NCBI GenBank assembly: GCA_944386045.1
Contig: CALWZO010000008.1
Coordinates: 1-64,000, forward strand
Length of the DNA stretch: 64,000 nucleotides
From: an uncultured Clostridia bacterium
GTDB taxonomy: Bacteria > Bacillota > Clostridia > Oscillospirales > Ruminococcaceae
Reading direction: 5' to 3'
In this document: one piece after another, positions 17,458 to 25,069 of the stretch
Position numbering within the stretch: position 1 is the first letter of the stretch
Layout: every line of letters begins with the position of its first letter
Notes under the pieces: model-generated
Seen by the model: only the letters and a program-made list of their open reading frames with translations
Told to the model about the DNA's origin: nothing
Database searches by the model: none
Translations under genes and position numbers: made by a program

Positions 17458-18456
17458 ATGAATTTGAAAAAAATAATTGCGTTGATTTTGTGCGCGGCTG
17501 CGGCGCTGACGGTGACAGCCTGCACACAGGACACAAATTCGCAGATGGAAAAGGTTAAGGTAAGCGAAGTTACCCATTCAATATTCTATGCGCCCATGTA
17601 CGCGGCCATAAACAACGGTTATTTCCGGCAGGAGGGCATAGAAATAGAACTGACCAACGCCGGCGGCTCGGATAAGGTTATGACCAGCGTAATTACCGGC
17701 GGCGTGGATATAGGTTTTGCCGGGCCCGAATCGGTAATATATGTCTGTGCCCGGGGCAAGGAAGATTACCCGAAAGTTTTTGCTCAGCTGACCCAGTGCG
17801 ACGGGTCTTTCCTTGTGGGCAGACAGCCAGTGGAAGATTTTTCATGGCAGGACCTGAAAGGCAGTACGATTTTGCCCGGCCGCAAAGGCGGGATGCCCTA
17901 TATGACACTGCTGTATTGCCTTAACCAGAACGGCCTGGAAGTGGGAAAAGATGTGATGTTTGACGAATCTGTCAGCTTTGACGCCATGACAGGCGCCTTT
18001 GTGGCCGGTACAGGCGATTATGTGACAGTGTTTGAACCCGGCGCCACCCGGCTGGAAACCGAAGGCAAAGGATATATACTGGCGTCTGTGGGCGAAGAGG
18101 GAGGTCAGGTGCCTTATACCGCATATTTTGCCAACAGCGACTTTATCCGGGAAAACAGCGACCTTGTACAGCGTTTCACCAACGCCATATACAAAGGCCA
18201 GCAGTTTGTGGCATCTTCTGACCGGCGGCGGATAGCCCGGGCAATAGCCCCGTCCTTTGCGGATACGGATGTGTCTGTTATAGAAAAAGTGGTACAGAAT
18301 TACAAGGATATAGGCGCTTTCAGCGAAGACGGTGCCATGAGAAGGGAAGATTTTGACAGACTGTGCCTTATTCTGGAAAATGCCGGCGAGCTTTCTGCCG
18401 ATGTGAATTTTGATGACATCGTAGACAATACATACGCACTGCGGGCGAAAAAATAA
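17458..18456 (+). CDS. ABC transporter substrate-binding lipoprotein (NMT1/SsuA-like)
   Basis: A 332-residue lipoprotein capturing the substrate of the importer. The signal peptide ends in a lipobox (TVTAC, Cys22). The NMT1/THI5-like fold shows in HSIFYAPMYAAINNGYFRQEGIEIEL, then GGVDIGFAGPESVIYV and the GRKGGMP segment. ATCGGAGG lies ten bases before the ATG. No enzyme genes accompany the three transport genes, so the substrate cannot be decided between sulfonates, thiamine precursors or other small anions. Confidence 0.93.
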   Translation: MNLKKIIALILCAAAALTVTACTQDTNSQMEKVKVSEVTHSIFYAPMYAAINNGYFRQEGIEIELTNAGGSDKVMTSVITGGVDIGFAGPESVIYVCARGKEDYPKVFAQLTQCDGSFLVGRQPVEDFSWQDLKGSTILPGRKGGMPYMTLLYCLNQNGLEVGKDVMFDESVSFDAMTGAFVAGTGDYVTVFEPGATRLETEGKGYILASVGEEGGQVPYTAYFANSDFIRENSDLVQRFTNAIYKGQQFVASSDRRRIARAIAPSFADTDVSVIEKVVQNYKDIGAFSEDGAMRREDFDRLCLILENAGELSADVNFDDIVDNTYALRAKK

Positions 18457-18484
18457 AATTTGATTTATAACGCCCATAGAGCTG

Positions 18485-18513
18485 TTGACTGTTTTATCTG
18501 ATTGTGGTACAAT
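18485..18513 (+). promoter_or_regulatory. Promoter of the ABC-F leader
   Basis: TTGACT (18485-18490), a 17-base spacer and TACAAT (18508-18513). It would give a leader of about 240 bases before the ABC-F start codon. Confidence 0.8.
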
Positions 18514-18544
18514 TACACAGAAATATGAAAAGTAAGGTGAAAAG

Positions 18545-18568
18545 ATGTTTAATTTTTCTTGCATGTAA
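18545..18568 (+). CDS. Seven-residue leader peptide MFNFSCM
   Basis: A short reading frame directly after AAGGTGAAAAG, a good ribosome binding site at proper spacing. It lies between the promoter and an intrinsic terminator, upstream of an ABC-F resistance-type gene, where short stalling peptides are common. Bases 18556-18563 (TTCTTGCA), inside the frame, are exactly complementary to TGCAAGAA at 18700-18707 in the terminator's left arm. Translation of the frame is inferred. Confidence 0.6.
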   Translation: MFNFSCM

Positions 18569-18693
18569 ATTGAAATATGCATTGATTCTGTTATGATACA
18601 GTGTTGGTGTGTCCATTGCAGGAAAGTTAAAAGTCTGTTCACTCGGAATATTGTATTTATGCCGCCCGTGAAGGGTGATGTTGTTATACTGTG

Positions 18694-18739
18694 AAGAGCT
18701 GCAAGAATTGGCTTTCTTGCGGCTCTTATTTTTATTTTT
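18694..18739 (+). terminator. Attenuator in the ABC-F leader
   Basis: AAGAGC-T-GCAAGAA pairs with TTCTTGC-G-GCTCTT, a 14-pair stem with one G-T wobble, followed by ATTTTTATTTTT. It stands 20 bases before the ABC-F ATG and its binding site, so read-through is needed for expression. Confidence 0.85.
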
Positions 18740-18758
18740 GATAAAGGAGGATTGAGAT

Positions 18759-20237
18759 ATGTCGATGATAAAAGTTGAAAATCTTACCTTTTCGTATCCG
18801 TCAAGCTATGACAATATTTTTGAAAATGTCAGTTTCCAAATTGATACAGACTGGAAACTGGGATTTATAGGAAGAAACGGACGAGGGAAAACCACTTTTC
18901 TTAATTTGCTTATGGGATGTTATGAGTACAGCGGGAAAATAATTTCATCGGTGCAGTTTGATTATTTTCCATACAAAGTGAAAGATAAAAGCAGGCTGAC
19001 GGATGATGTGATGGCCCAAATATGCCCTGCTGCAGCCGGTTGGGAGATAACAAGAGAATTGAATTATCTGGAAGTTGACCCAAATGTGCTTTACCGTCCC
19101 TTTGAAACACTTTCCAACGGCGAACAGACAAAAGTGCTGCTTGCAGCTTTGTTTCTTAATGAGGGGCATTTTCTCCTGATAGATGAACCGACAAATCACC
19201 TTGATGAACATGCTCGCAAGGTTGTGTCGGCATATCTTCACAAGAAAAAAGGTTTTATTCTGGTTTCTCACGACCGCAGTTTTATAGACGGCTGTGTTGA
19301 CCACATTCTTTCCATTAACAGGGCAGATATACAGGTTGTAAAGGGAAATTTCAGCTCGTGGCAGGAGAACAAGCAAAGGCAAGATGATCTGGAGGCAGCT
19401 GAGAATGAAAAGCTGAAAAAAGAAATTGGGAGACTTTCCCAAGCGGCTAAACGAACATCCCTTTGGTCCGACAAAGCGGAAAAAAGCAAAAAGGGAAATA
19501 AAGACGCTGATCTATCACCGGACAGGGGATATATAGGCCATAAAGCTGCAAAAATGATGAAGCGTGCAAAAGTGTTGGAAACTAGGCAGCAGAAGGCAAT
19601 AGAGCAGAAATCTGCGCTTATGAAAAATTTGGAAACAACAGAGGATTTAAAAATAACGGCACTGATGCATCATGCGCCTGTTCTTGTCGAGTTTTCGGAA
19701 GTGCGGGCTGTTTATGGCGGGAAAGAGGTTTGCAATCCGGTCAGTTTTTCGGTCAGACAAGGCGACAGAATTTTGCTGTCAGGCAAAAACGGAAGTGGTA
19801 AAAGCAGTCTTTTAAAGCTGCTGACCGGTGAAATAACCGAGTATACCGGCGAGATAAAAAGAGCGCGGGGACTTGTAATTTCCTATGTGCCTCAGGATAC
19901 CTCCCATCTGCATGGTGATTTGTCTGACTTTGCGCAGGAGCACAGGATTGATGAGAGCCTGTTTAAAGCTATACTGAGAAAGCTGGATTTCGACAGAGTA
20001 CAGTTTGAAAAAGATATCCGTAGTTTTTCGGAGGGTCAAAAGAAAAAAGTTTTGATTGCGGGAAGTCTTTGCAGTCAGGCACATCTTTATGTCTGGGATG
20101 AGCCGCTGAATTTTATTGATGTTTATTCGCGTATACAGATTGAAAAGCTGATAATTTCATATCGTCCTACAATGATTTTTACAGAGCATGATACCGCCTT
20201 TCAGAAAAAGATCATGACCCGAAAAGTTTCATTGTAA
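18759..20237 (+). CDS. ABC-F ribosomal protection protein, Lsa/CplR type
   Basis: A 492-residue cytosolic protein with two ATPase domains and no membrane segment. Walker A motifs are GRNGRGKTT (about 37-45) and SGKNGSGKS (about 344-352). The signatures are LSNGEQTK and FSEGQKKK, and the Walker B is LLIDEPTNHLDEH. The linker (about 200-290) is charged and helical, as in antibiotic-resistance ABC-F proteins that dislodge drugs from the peptidyl transferase centre. Length and N-terminal sequence resemble the Lsa group (lincosamide, pleuromutilin, streptogramin A). Codons are more AT-rich than the neighbours, and the leader-attenuator is typical of such genes, so recent transfer is likely. The drug range is not readable from sequence. 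Confidence 0.92.
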   Translation: MSMIKVENLTFSYPSSYDNIFENVSFQIDTDWKLGFIGRNGRGKTTFLNLLMGCYEYSGKIISSVQFDYFPYKVKDKSRLTDDVMAQICPAAAGWEITRELNYLEVDPNVLYRPFETLSNGEQTKVLLAALFLNEGHFLLIDEPTNHLDEHARKVVSAYLHKKKGFILVSHDRSFIDGCVDHILSINRADIQVVKGNFSSWQENKQRQDDLEAAENEKLKKEIGRLSQAAKRTSLWSDKAEKSKKGNKDADLSPDRGYIGHKAAKMMKRAKVLETRQQKAIEQKSALMKNLETTEDLKITALMHHAPVLVEFSEVRAVYGGKEVCNPVSFSVRQGDRILLSGKNGSGKSSLLKLLTGEITEYTGEIKRARGLVISYVPQDTSHLHGDLSDFAQEHRIDESLFKAILRKLDFDRVQFEKDIRSFSEGQKKKVLIAGSLCSQAHLYVWDEPLNFIDVYSRIQIEKLIISYRPTMIFTEHDTAFQKKIMTRKVSL

Positions 20238-20297
20238 AAAAAGGAAAGTTATGTGCAGAAATGCGGTGTCGGCTTTTGTTTTTCTTATCTTTATTTT

Positions 20298-20326
20298 TTG
20301 ACAAACCGGCGGCAAAATTGTATTAT
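20298..20326 (+). promoter_or_regulatory. Promoter of the membrane glycosyltransferase gene
   Basis: TTGACA (20298-20303), a 17-base spacer and TATTAT (20321-20326), about 30 bases before the start codon. Confidence 0.75.
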
Positions 20327-20358
20327 ATAACATAATAAAAAACAGGAGTGGTTTTGAC

Positions 20359-21756
20359 ATGTCCATAAAAACAGCCAGAATAAATACCGCGGAAAAAATA
20401 ATCATTGCCGCGGCGGTGATATTTGCATATTTTTTTATGTCCCATCCGGATTTGTGGGAGACTGCCAACCACAGTTATGTTTTCCTGGAAAGTATTTTTG
20501 ACGGCAAGGTTATGGATTTTTACCGGTACTGTGCCCGGCATGAAAACACATATTATTACATCAACCGGGCCAATTACAACATTATGGTGTATGTGGTGTT
20601 CGGCCTGTGGGAACTGCCTGTGTTCCTTTTCAACAGGATATTTTCCCTGCCGCTGAACGAAGCTTTTTTGATATACTGGGCCAAGGCTGTCAGTGTGATG
20701 TTTTTTGCAGGCAGCGGCCTTATGGTGAAAAAAATATGCCGCCGGATGGGACTTTCACAGACAGACGCTTTGGCAGCGGCCATGTTTTTCCTGTTTAATC
20801 CCATAGCTTTTTATTCCCCGGTGGCGATGGGGCAGTATGACAGCCTGTGCCTGTTTTTCACCCTCTGGGCGCTGGTGTGGTATCTGAAAAAGGACATGAA
20901 AAAGTTTTCCCTGATAATGGGCGCCGGGGTGGTGTTCAAATTTTTTCCGTTCCTGATATTCATTCCGCTGCTGCTTCTGGCGGAGAAAAAGATATTAAAT
21001 ATAGTAAAATACGGCCTTTTCAGCCTGTGGCTGTATATTCCCACCACATTGCTGTATATGGGCAGGACGGGCAATGCAGCGGCATTTACCGGCATGATGA
21101 TAGAAAGAATGTTTGCCTCTTCCTTCCATGCAGGCATAACCAGCGCGCCGGTGTTTTTCACTGTGTATATAATTATAGTTTTTGCCTGCTACCTGTACAA
21201 AAAAGACGGTCCGTCTTTTGATTACCTGGCAGTTTATCTGCCCATGGTTGTGTTTTCGCTGCTGTTTACCTGTATATACTGGCATCCCCAGTGGCTGATT
21301 TTGCTGATGCCCTTTGTGGTGATAACCACATTTCTGCAAAAGGGCCGCACGGTGTGGTTTTATCTGGATGTCGCCATGTCAGCCGGATTTTTCGGCCTTT
21401 GCTATCTGGCGTTTCCGGGTCGGTGCGCCAGCCGGCTTTTCGGCGGCGGTGTTCTGAACCACATTTTCGGCCTTAATATCTACGAAACACAAATCACATA
21501 TGTGTGGCAGTTTTTGCGGCTGGTGCCTTACTGCATACAGCTGATACCGGCAGTTTTTGCCGCCTGCCTGATAATAGGGCGGCTGTTTAAGTTCCCCGTT
21601 AAGGGTGTCAGCCTGGCAGACAGGCTGAGCGATGGCGCCCGGTATGACAAAATACCGCTGAAGGTGTTCGGGTATGGCATATTTGCCGCAGGTTTCGGCC
21701 TGTGCTGGCTGGCGCCCAGCGCTTTGGAATGGCTAAACGCATTGTCAATTATATAA
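20359..21756 (+). CDS. Polytopic GT-C type membrane glycosyltransferase
   Basis: A 465-residue protein with about ten membrane helices. An extracytoplasmic loop after the first helix (HPDLWETANHSYVF, then YYYINRANYN) and the PVAMGQYDSL motif near residue 155 resemble GT-C mannosyltransferase-type enzymes that use lipid-linked sugars (GT39/GT87 style). AGGAG lies 11 bases before the ATG. The family is inferred from architecture and the Gly-Gln-Tyr-Asp motif; donor and acceptor are unknown. It is monocistronic and converges on tcdA. Confidence 0.75.
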   Translation: MSIKTARINTAEKIIIAAAVIFAYFFMSHPDLWETANHSYVFLESIFDGKVMDFYRYCARHENTYYYINRANYNIMVYVVFGLWELPVFLFNRIFSLPLNEAFLIYWAKAVSVMFFAGSGLMVKKICRRMGLSQTDALAAAMFFLFNPIAFYSPVAMGQYDSLCLFFTLWALVWYLKKDMKKFSLIMGAGVVFKFFPFLIFIPLLLLAEKKILNIVKYGLFSLWLYIPTTLLYMGRTGNAAAFTGMMIERMFASSFHAGITSAPVFFTVYIIIVFACYLYKKDGPSFDYLAVYLPMVVFSLLFTCIYWHPQWLILLMPFVVITTFLQKGRTVWFYLDVAMSAGFFGLCYLAFPGRCASRLFGGGVLNHIFGLNIYETQITYVWQFLRLVPYCIQLIPAVFAACLIIGRLFKFPVKGVSLADRLSDGARYDKIPLKVFGYGIFAAGFGLCWLAPSALEWLNALSII

Positions 21757-21762
21757 AAATAA

Positions 21763-21802
21763 AAATCCGCACAAGCCGGCATCTTCCGGAATGTGCGGAT
21801 TT
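21763..21802. terminator. Terminator between convergent genes
   Basis: AAATCCGCACA pairs with TGTGCGGATTT; an inner GCCGG/CCGG pairing extends it. It serves the glycosyltransferase gene (+) and perhaps tcdA (-). Confidence 0.8.
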
Positions 21803-21842
21803 CATTTTGTGTATTTTGCACGCAGAGGGGGCTGTGCGGCCG

Positions 21843-22550
21843 TTATTTGCCTTCTGCCAGCTGCCGGCAAACATATTGCGCTATCATAATACCGGCCATA
21901 TTTGGGGCAAATACGGTGGATCCGGGTGCATGTCTGCCTCCGGAAGAGTTTACTGCTTTGGTTTTGGGCGGTTTGGTATTGAAAAGGCTGATGTGGCCAT
22001 CTATACCTCTTTTGCGCAGTTCCTGGCGCATTACCCTGGAAAGGCCGCAGCCGTTCCCGGCGGTGTTTTCCACCTTGTCTATCACAAAACCGGATATGTC
22101 AAATCGGTTTCCGGTGCCCATGGCGGATATTATTTTTATATCGTTTTTTCGGCAGTACTCTATCAGATCCAGCTTGCTTTTTACACTGTCTATGGCGTCT
22201 ATCACATAGTCGGGTTTCAGCGTGCCTATAAAATCCATATTTTCGGCGGACAAAAACATATTGTATCCTTTTATGTCGCACTGCGGGTTTATGGACAGGG
22301 CCCTGCTGACGACCACATCTGTTTTAAGCTGTCCGATATTGTCGGTATTGGATATTATCTGCCTGTTCAGGTTGGTTATGTCCACCGTGTCAAAATCTAT
22401 CACGGATATTTTTTTTACCCCGAAACGCACAAGGCATTCCAGCACGGCGCCGCCTACGCCGCCTACTCCCACCAGGAGTATATGCCGGCAGACAATCCTG
22501 TTGTATTCCTCCCGGTCCATTGTCATCAGGGTGCGCTGGTTAAACTGCAT
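21843..22550 (-). CDS. tcdA: tRNA threonylcarbamoyladenosine dehydratase TcdA
   Basis: A 235-residue E1/MoeB-like enzyme that dehydrates t6A37 in tRNA to its cyclic form, using ATP. The adenylation Rossmann fold shows as LLVGVGGVGGAVLE, then IDFDTVDITNLNRQ with the Arg that contacts ATP. Later features include DAIDSVKSKLDLI, a Cys-bearing segment and GSTVFAPNMAGIMIAQYV. It is slightly shorter than E. coli TcdA at the C-terminus, as is usual in Firmicutes. GGAGG lies seven bases before the ATG. A structured RNA candidate precedes it on the same strand. Confidence 0.94.
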   Translation of the reverse strand: MQFNQRTLMTMDREEYNRIVCRHILLVGVGGVGGAVLECLVRFGVKKISVIDFDTVDITNLNRQIISNTDNIGQLKTDVVVSRALSINPQCDIKGYNMFLSAENMDFIGTLKPDYVIDAIDSVKSKLDLIEYCRKNDIKIISAMGTGNRFDISGFVIDKVENTAGNGCGLSRVMRQELRKRGIDGHISLFNTKPPKTKAVNSSGGRHAPGSTVFAPNMAGIMIAQYVCRQLAEGK

Positions 22551-22565
22551 AAAACCTCCGTAAAA

Positions 22566-22778
22566 TAAAACGCAACCCGAAGGTTGCGTGTTTTTTTATA
22601 TATATAAACCCGCCAAGCCGTATGTGGCTATATTAGAACCCGGCTTGTAAAGCTAGGGTGGATATGCCGCGCTGTCCGCTTCATGTTCCCTTCTTCCCCG
22701 GTGGGGGAGGTCTACAATTCCCGGCCAGACAACAGCCTCCGATAAATATAGTTGTAGGATTAAAAATAACCACATTTT
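22566..22778 (-). ncRNA. Candidate 6S RNA upstream of tcdA
   Basis: A non-coding stretch able to fold into one long, interrupted hairpin. CTATATT (22628-22634) pairs with AATATAG (22745-22751) and ATGTGG (22622-22627) with CCACAT (22770-22775). Inside, GCTGT (22671-22675) pairs with ACAGC (22732-22736), and the CTTCCCC/GGGGGAGG apex lies at 22692-22710. A small hairpin occupies one side of the central bubble, on the 3' side if read leftward, as in 6S RNA. A terminator (ACGCAACC/GGTTGCGT, then TTTTATTTT) ends it leftward at about 22566. From memory, B. subtilis 6S-1 RNA also lies beside the tcdA homolog. The promoter is not clear and the strand is inferred. Confidence 0.5.
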
Positions 22779-22829
22779 ATCGCACAAGACAGGCTTATAC
22801 GCTTGATATTTTGCAAAGAAACAGCCGGA

Positions 22830-23165
22830 TTATTCCTCTTCTTCAAAAAGTTTGCTGAGTCTTTCTTCAAAAATTCCGCCGACTTCAAAATATTCTTCGT
22901 CGTCGTCAACCACATCAAAGGTGTCCAGACCTTCTTCGTCCGGCTCGCCCACGCGGAATATTATCAGCACAGGATCAGCTTCCAATGCTTTCTGAGGGTC
23001 GTCAAAATATTCCACAACTGCCATATAATGTTCTTCATTGTGGTCTATTTCGTCCACAACTTCAAACTGGAAATCCTCGCCGTTTTCGTCGGTAAGGGTT
23101 ATTATTGTGGGGGAATAATCATCACCGGCTTCTTCCGGCTGAAGATTTATATCTTTATCCTGCAT
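22830..23165 (-). CDS. DUF1292 (YrzB-like) acidic protein
   Basis: A 111-residue, strongly acidic cytosolic protein. The DUF1292 pattern is evident: ITLTDENGEDFQFEVVDEI, EHYMAVVEYF and a DPVLIIFRV segment, ending in an acidic tail. The family is widespread in Firmicutes, usually near alaS/ruvX homologs, and has no assigned function. I chose the ATG at 23165, which follows GGAGG by seven bases, rather than the one at 23192. It stands alone here, upstream of the 6S-like candidate and without ruvX. Confidence 0.9.
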   Translation of the reverse strand: MQDKDINLQPEEAGDDYSPTIITLTDENGEDFQFEVVDEIDHNEEHYMAVVEYFDDPQKALEADPVLIIFRVGEPDEEGLDTFDVVDDDEEYFEVGGIFEERLSKLFEEEE

Positions 23166-23354
23166 TGGAATAACCTCCGTTTCTTTTATCATTATATTAC
23201 AACATTTGGACAGTCAAGTCAATAATATATGAGATTTTTAATAAAATGCTCATAATTGAAAATAAAAAGTAAAATTAACATATATTTTTAACAGTTTTTG
23301 TGTTAATATATTATAACTGAAAAAATGATGATGATCTGTGGAGAGTTTGAATAT

Positions 23355-24056
23355 ATGAAAAAATTTCTGGCATTTTTGCTGTTCATGGCCATGATGCTGT
23401 CCGGATGCGGCGGCACCCTTGGGGGAGAAAAACTGAAGGTGGACAGCGATGAGATGCAGTTTGCGCGGCCGCAGGCCGGCGACAAGGTGGCGATAATAAC
23501 CACCAGCGAAGGGGTTATAAAGGTGCGCCTGTTTGAAGAACTTGCCCCGAAAGCGGTAAATAATTTCATATTTCTGGCCCAAAGCGGGTATTATAACAAT
23601 GTTACATTTCACCGTGCAATAGAAGATTTTCTGATACAGTCCGGTTCCCCGGACGGCAGCACCAACGGCGGAACCAGCGCCTGGGGGCTGGAATTTGAGG
23701 ACGAATTTTCTGACCTTCTGCACCATTATAACGGCGCGTTGTCCATGGCAAACCACGGAGAGGATACCAACGGCAGCCAGTTTTTCTTTGTCACCGCGCC
23801 CATAGGGCAGCTGGACAGCGAAAAAGAAGAACAGATGAGCCGGGCCGGCTGGCGCAGCGAGGTGATAGATGCCTACAAACAGGCCGGCGGCCTGCCTGCT
23901 TTGGATTACAGGTATACGGTGTTCGGACAGATATATGAGGGGCTGAATGTGGCTTATTCCATCAGCAGGGCGAAAACTGATGAGAACGACCGCCCCAAAA
24001 ATGATATTGTTATTGAGTCTGTGGAAATTCAGACAATAGAACAGACAACAGAATAA
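23355..24056 (+). CDS. Cyclophilin-type peptidyl-prolyl isomerase lipoprotein
   Basis: A 233-residue extracytoplasmic folding enzyme. The signal peptide ends with the lipobox LSGC. The cyclophilin domain spans residues 45-228: LAPKAVNNFIFLAQSGYYNNVTFHR includes the catalytic Arg, and GALSMANHGEDTNGSQFFF is the hallmark. The Trp that confers cyclosporin binding is not obvious. The ATG at 23355 was chosen because GGAGAG lies upstream at proper distance and the signal peptide begins there. It lies 23 bases before degV and is likely co-transcribed with it. Confidence 0.93.
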   Translation: MKKFLAFLLFMAMMLSGCGGTLGGEKLKVDSDEMQFARPQAGDKVAIITTSEGVIKVRLFEELAPKAVNNFIFLAQSGYYNNVTFHRAIEDFLIQSGSPDGSTNGGTSAWGLEFEDEFSDLLHHYNGALSMANHGEDTNGSQFFFVTAPIGQLDSEKEEQMSRAGWRSEVIDAYKQAGGLPALDYRYTVFGQIYEGLNVAYSISRAKTDENDRPKNDIVIESVEIQTIEQTTE

Positions 24057-24079
24057 ATATTTTAAAGGAGAAAAGTGTA

Positions 24080-24928
24080 ATGGCAATCAGGATTATCACC
24101 GATTCCACCAGTGATATCAGCAAGCGGGAGGCGGCGCAGAAGGGGATAGGCGTCGCAGGACTTACCGTTGTGATAGACGGTGTGGAGTATACAGAGGGGG
24201 AGGATATAACCTATGAAAACTTTTATTCCCTGGCGGAAAACAGCACCCAGGTGCTGACAAGCCAGCCGTCGCCGTCGGTTTTTGCAAAGTTGTTCAACGA
24301 AGCTAAACGGGCGGGGGACAAGGTTATAGGGCTGTTTGTGTCCTCGCACCTGTCGGGCACATATCAGTCTGCCTGCATAGCGGCCGAAAGCTGTGAAATG
24401 AAGGATATATACCTTATCGACACCCAAAATATTTCCATCAGTGTACGCCTGATGGTTTATACCGCGCTGGAGCTTATCAAAAAAGGTATAAGCTTTGACA
24501 AACTGTGCGAAAAGATGGAAGAGTACAAGGAAAGGCTGGACGCCTATGCCATAATAGGGGACCTGAAATATCTCAAACGCAGCGGCAGGCTTTCGCCCAC
24601 AACGGCTTTTGTGGCCAATCTCTTCAATATGAAACCGATAACCACCCTGAAAGGCAAGGTGGAGGTTATATCCAAGGCCCGCGGCGCCCGTGCGGCCATT
24701 GAAAAAACGCTGGATATAATACAAAATACAACTACAGGCATTGACAGGCAGGAAATGTGCATAGTCGGCTATACAGGCCCGGAAACCGTGTGGCACAAAG
24801 ACCTGGTAATCAGCCTGGAAGAAAAGTTTTCCATGGGCAAAAACCTGTCAATTCACCCCATAGGTGCATCTGTGGGCAACCATGTGGGCGCCGGCACCGT
24901 GGCGCTGGCTTTTTTCAGAAATAAATAA
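24080..24928 (+). CDS. DegV-family fatty-acid-binding protein
   Basis: A 282-residue cytosolic protein. The N-terminal IITDSTSDIS motif, LTSQPSPSVF, and SSHLSGTYQSA are diagnostic for DegV/FakB. In studied members these residues bind the carboxylate of a fatty acid for phosphorylation by FakA. No fakA is nearby, so its partner must lie elsewhere. AAAGGAG precedes the ATG. The C-terminal lobe with LKYLKRSGRLS and HPIGASVGNHVGAGT completes the fold. Confidence 0.93.
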   Translation: MAIRIITDSTSDISKREAAQKGIGVAGLTVVIDGVEYTEGEDITYENFYSLAENSTQVLTSQPSPSVFAKLFNEAKRAGDKVIGLFVSSHLSGTYQSACIAAESCEMKDIYLIDTQNISISVRLMVYTALELIKKGISFDKLCEKMEEYKERLDAYAIIGDLKYLKRSGRLSPTTAFVANLFNMKPITTLKGKVEVISKARGARAAIEKTLDIIQNTTTGIDRQEMCIVGYTGPETVWHKDLVISLEEKFSMGKNLSIHPIGASVGNHVGAGTVALAFFRNK

Positions 24929-24934
24929 ATAATT

Positions 24935-24967
24935 AACAGACTGTCTATTTTTGACAGTCTGTTTTTA
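24935..24967 (+). terminator. Terminator of degV
   Basis: AACAGACTGTC pairs with GACAGTCTGTT around a T-rich loop, followed by TTTTT. Confidence 0.9.
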
Positions 24968-25069
24968 TGTTAAAATTGAAAATATGCAGATAAAATGTCG
25001 TTTTTAAAATTATAAATAACAGATATTTTTGTTATAATATATAATAATAAAAAAGTTTCAAGGAGAGCC

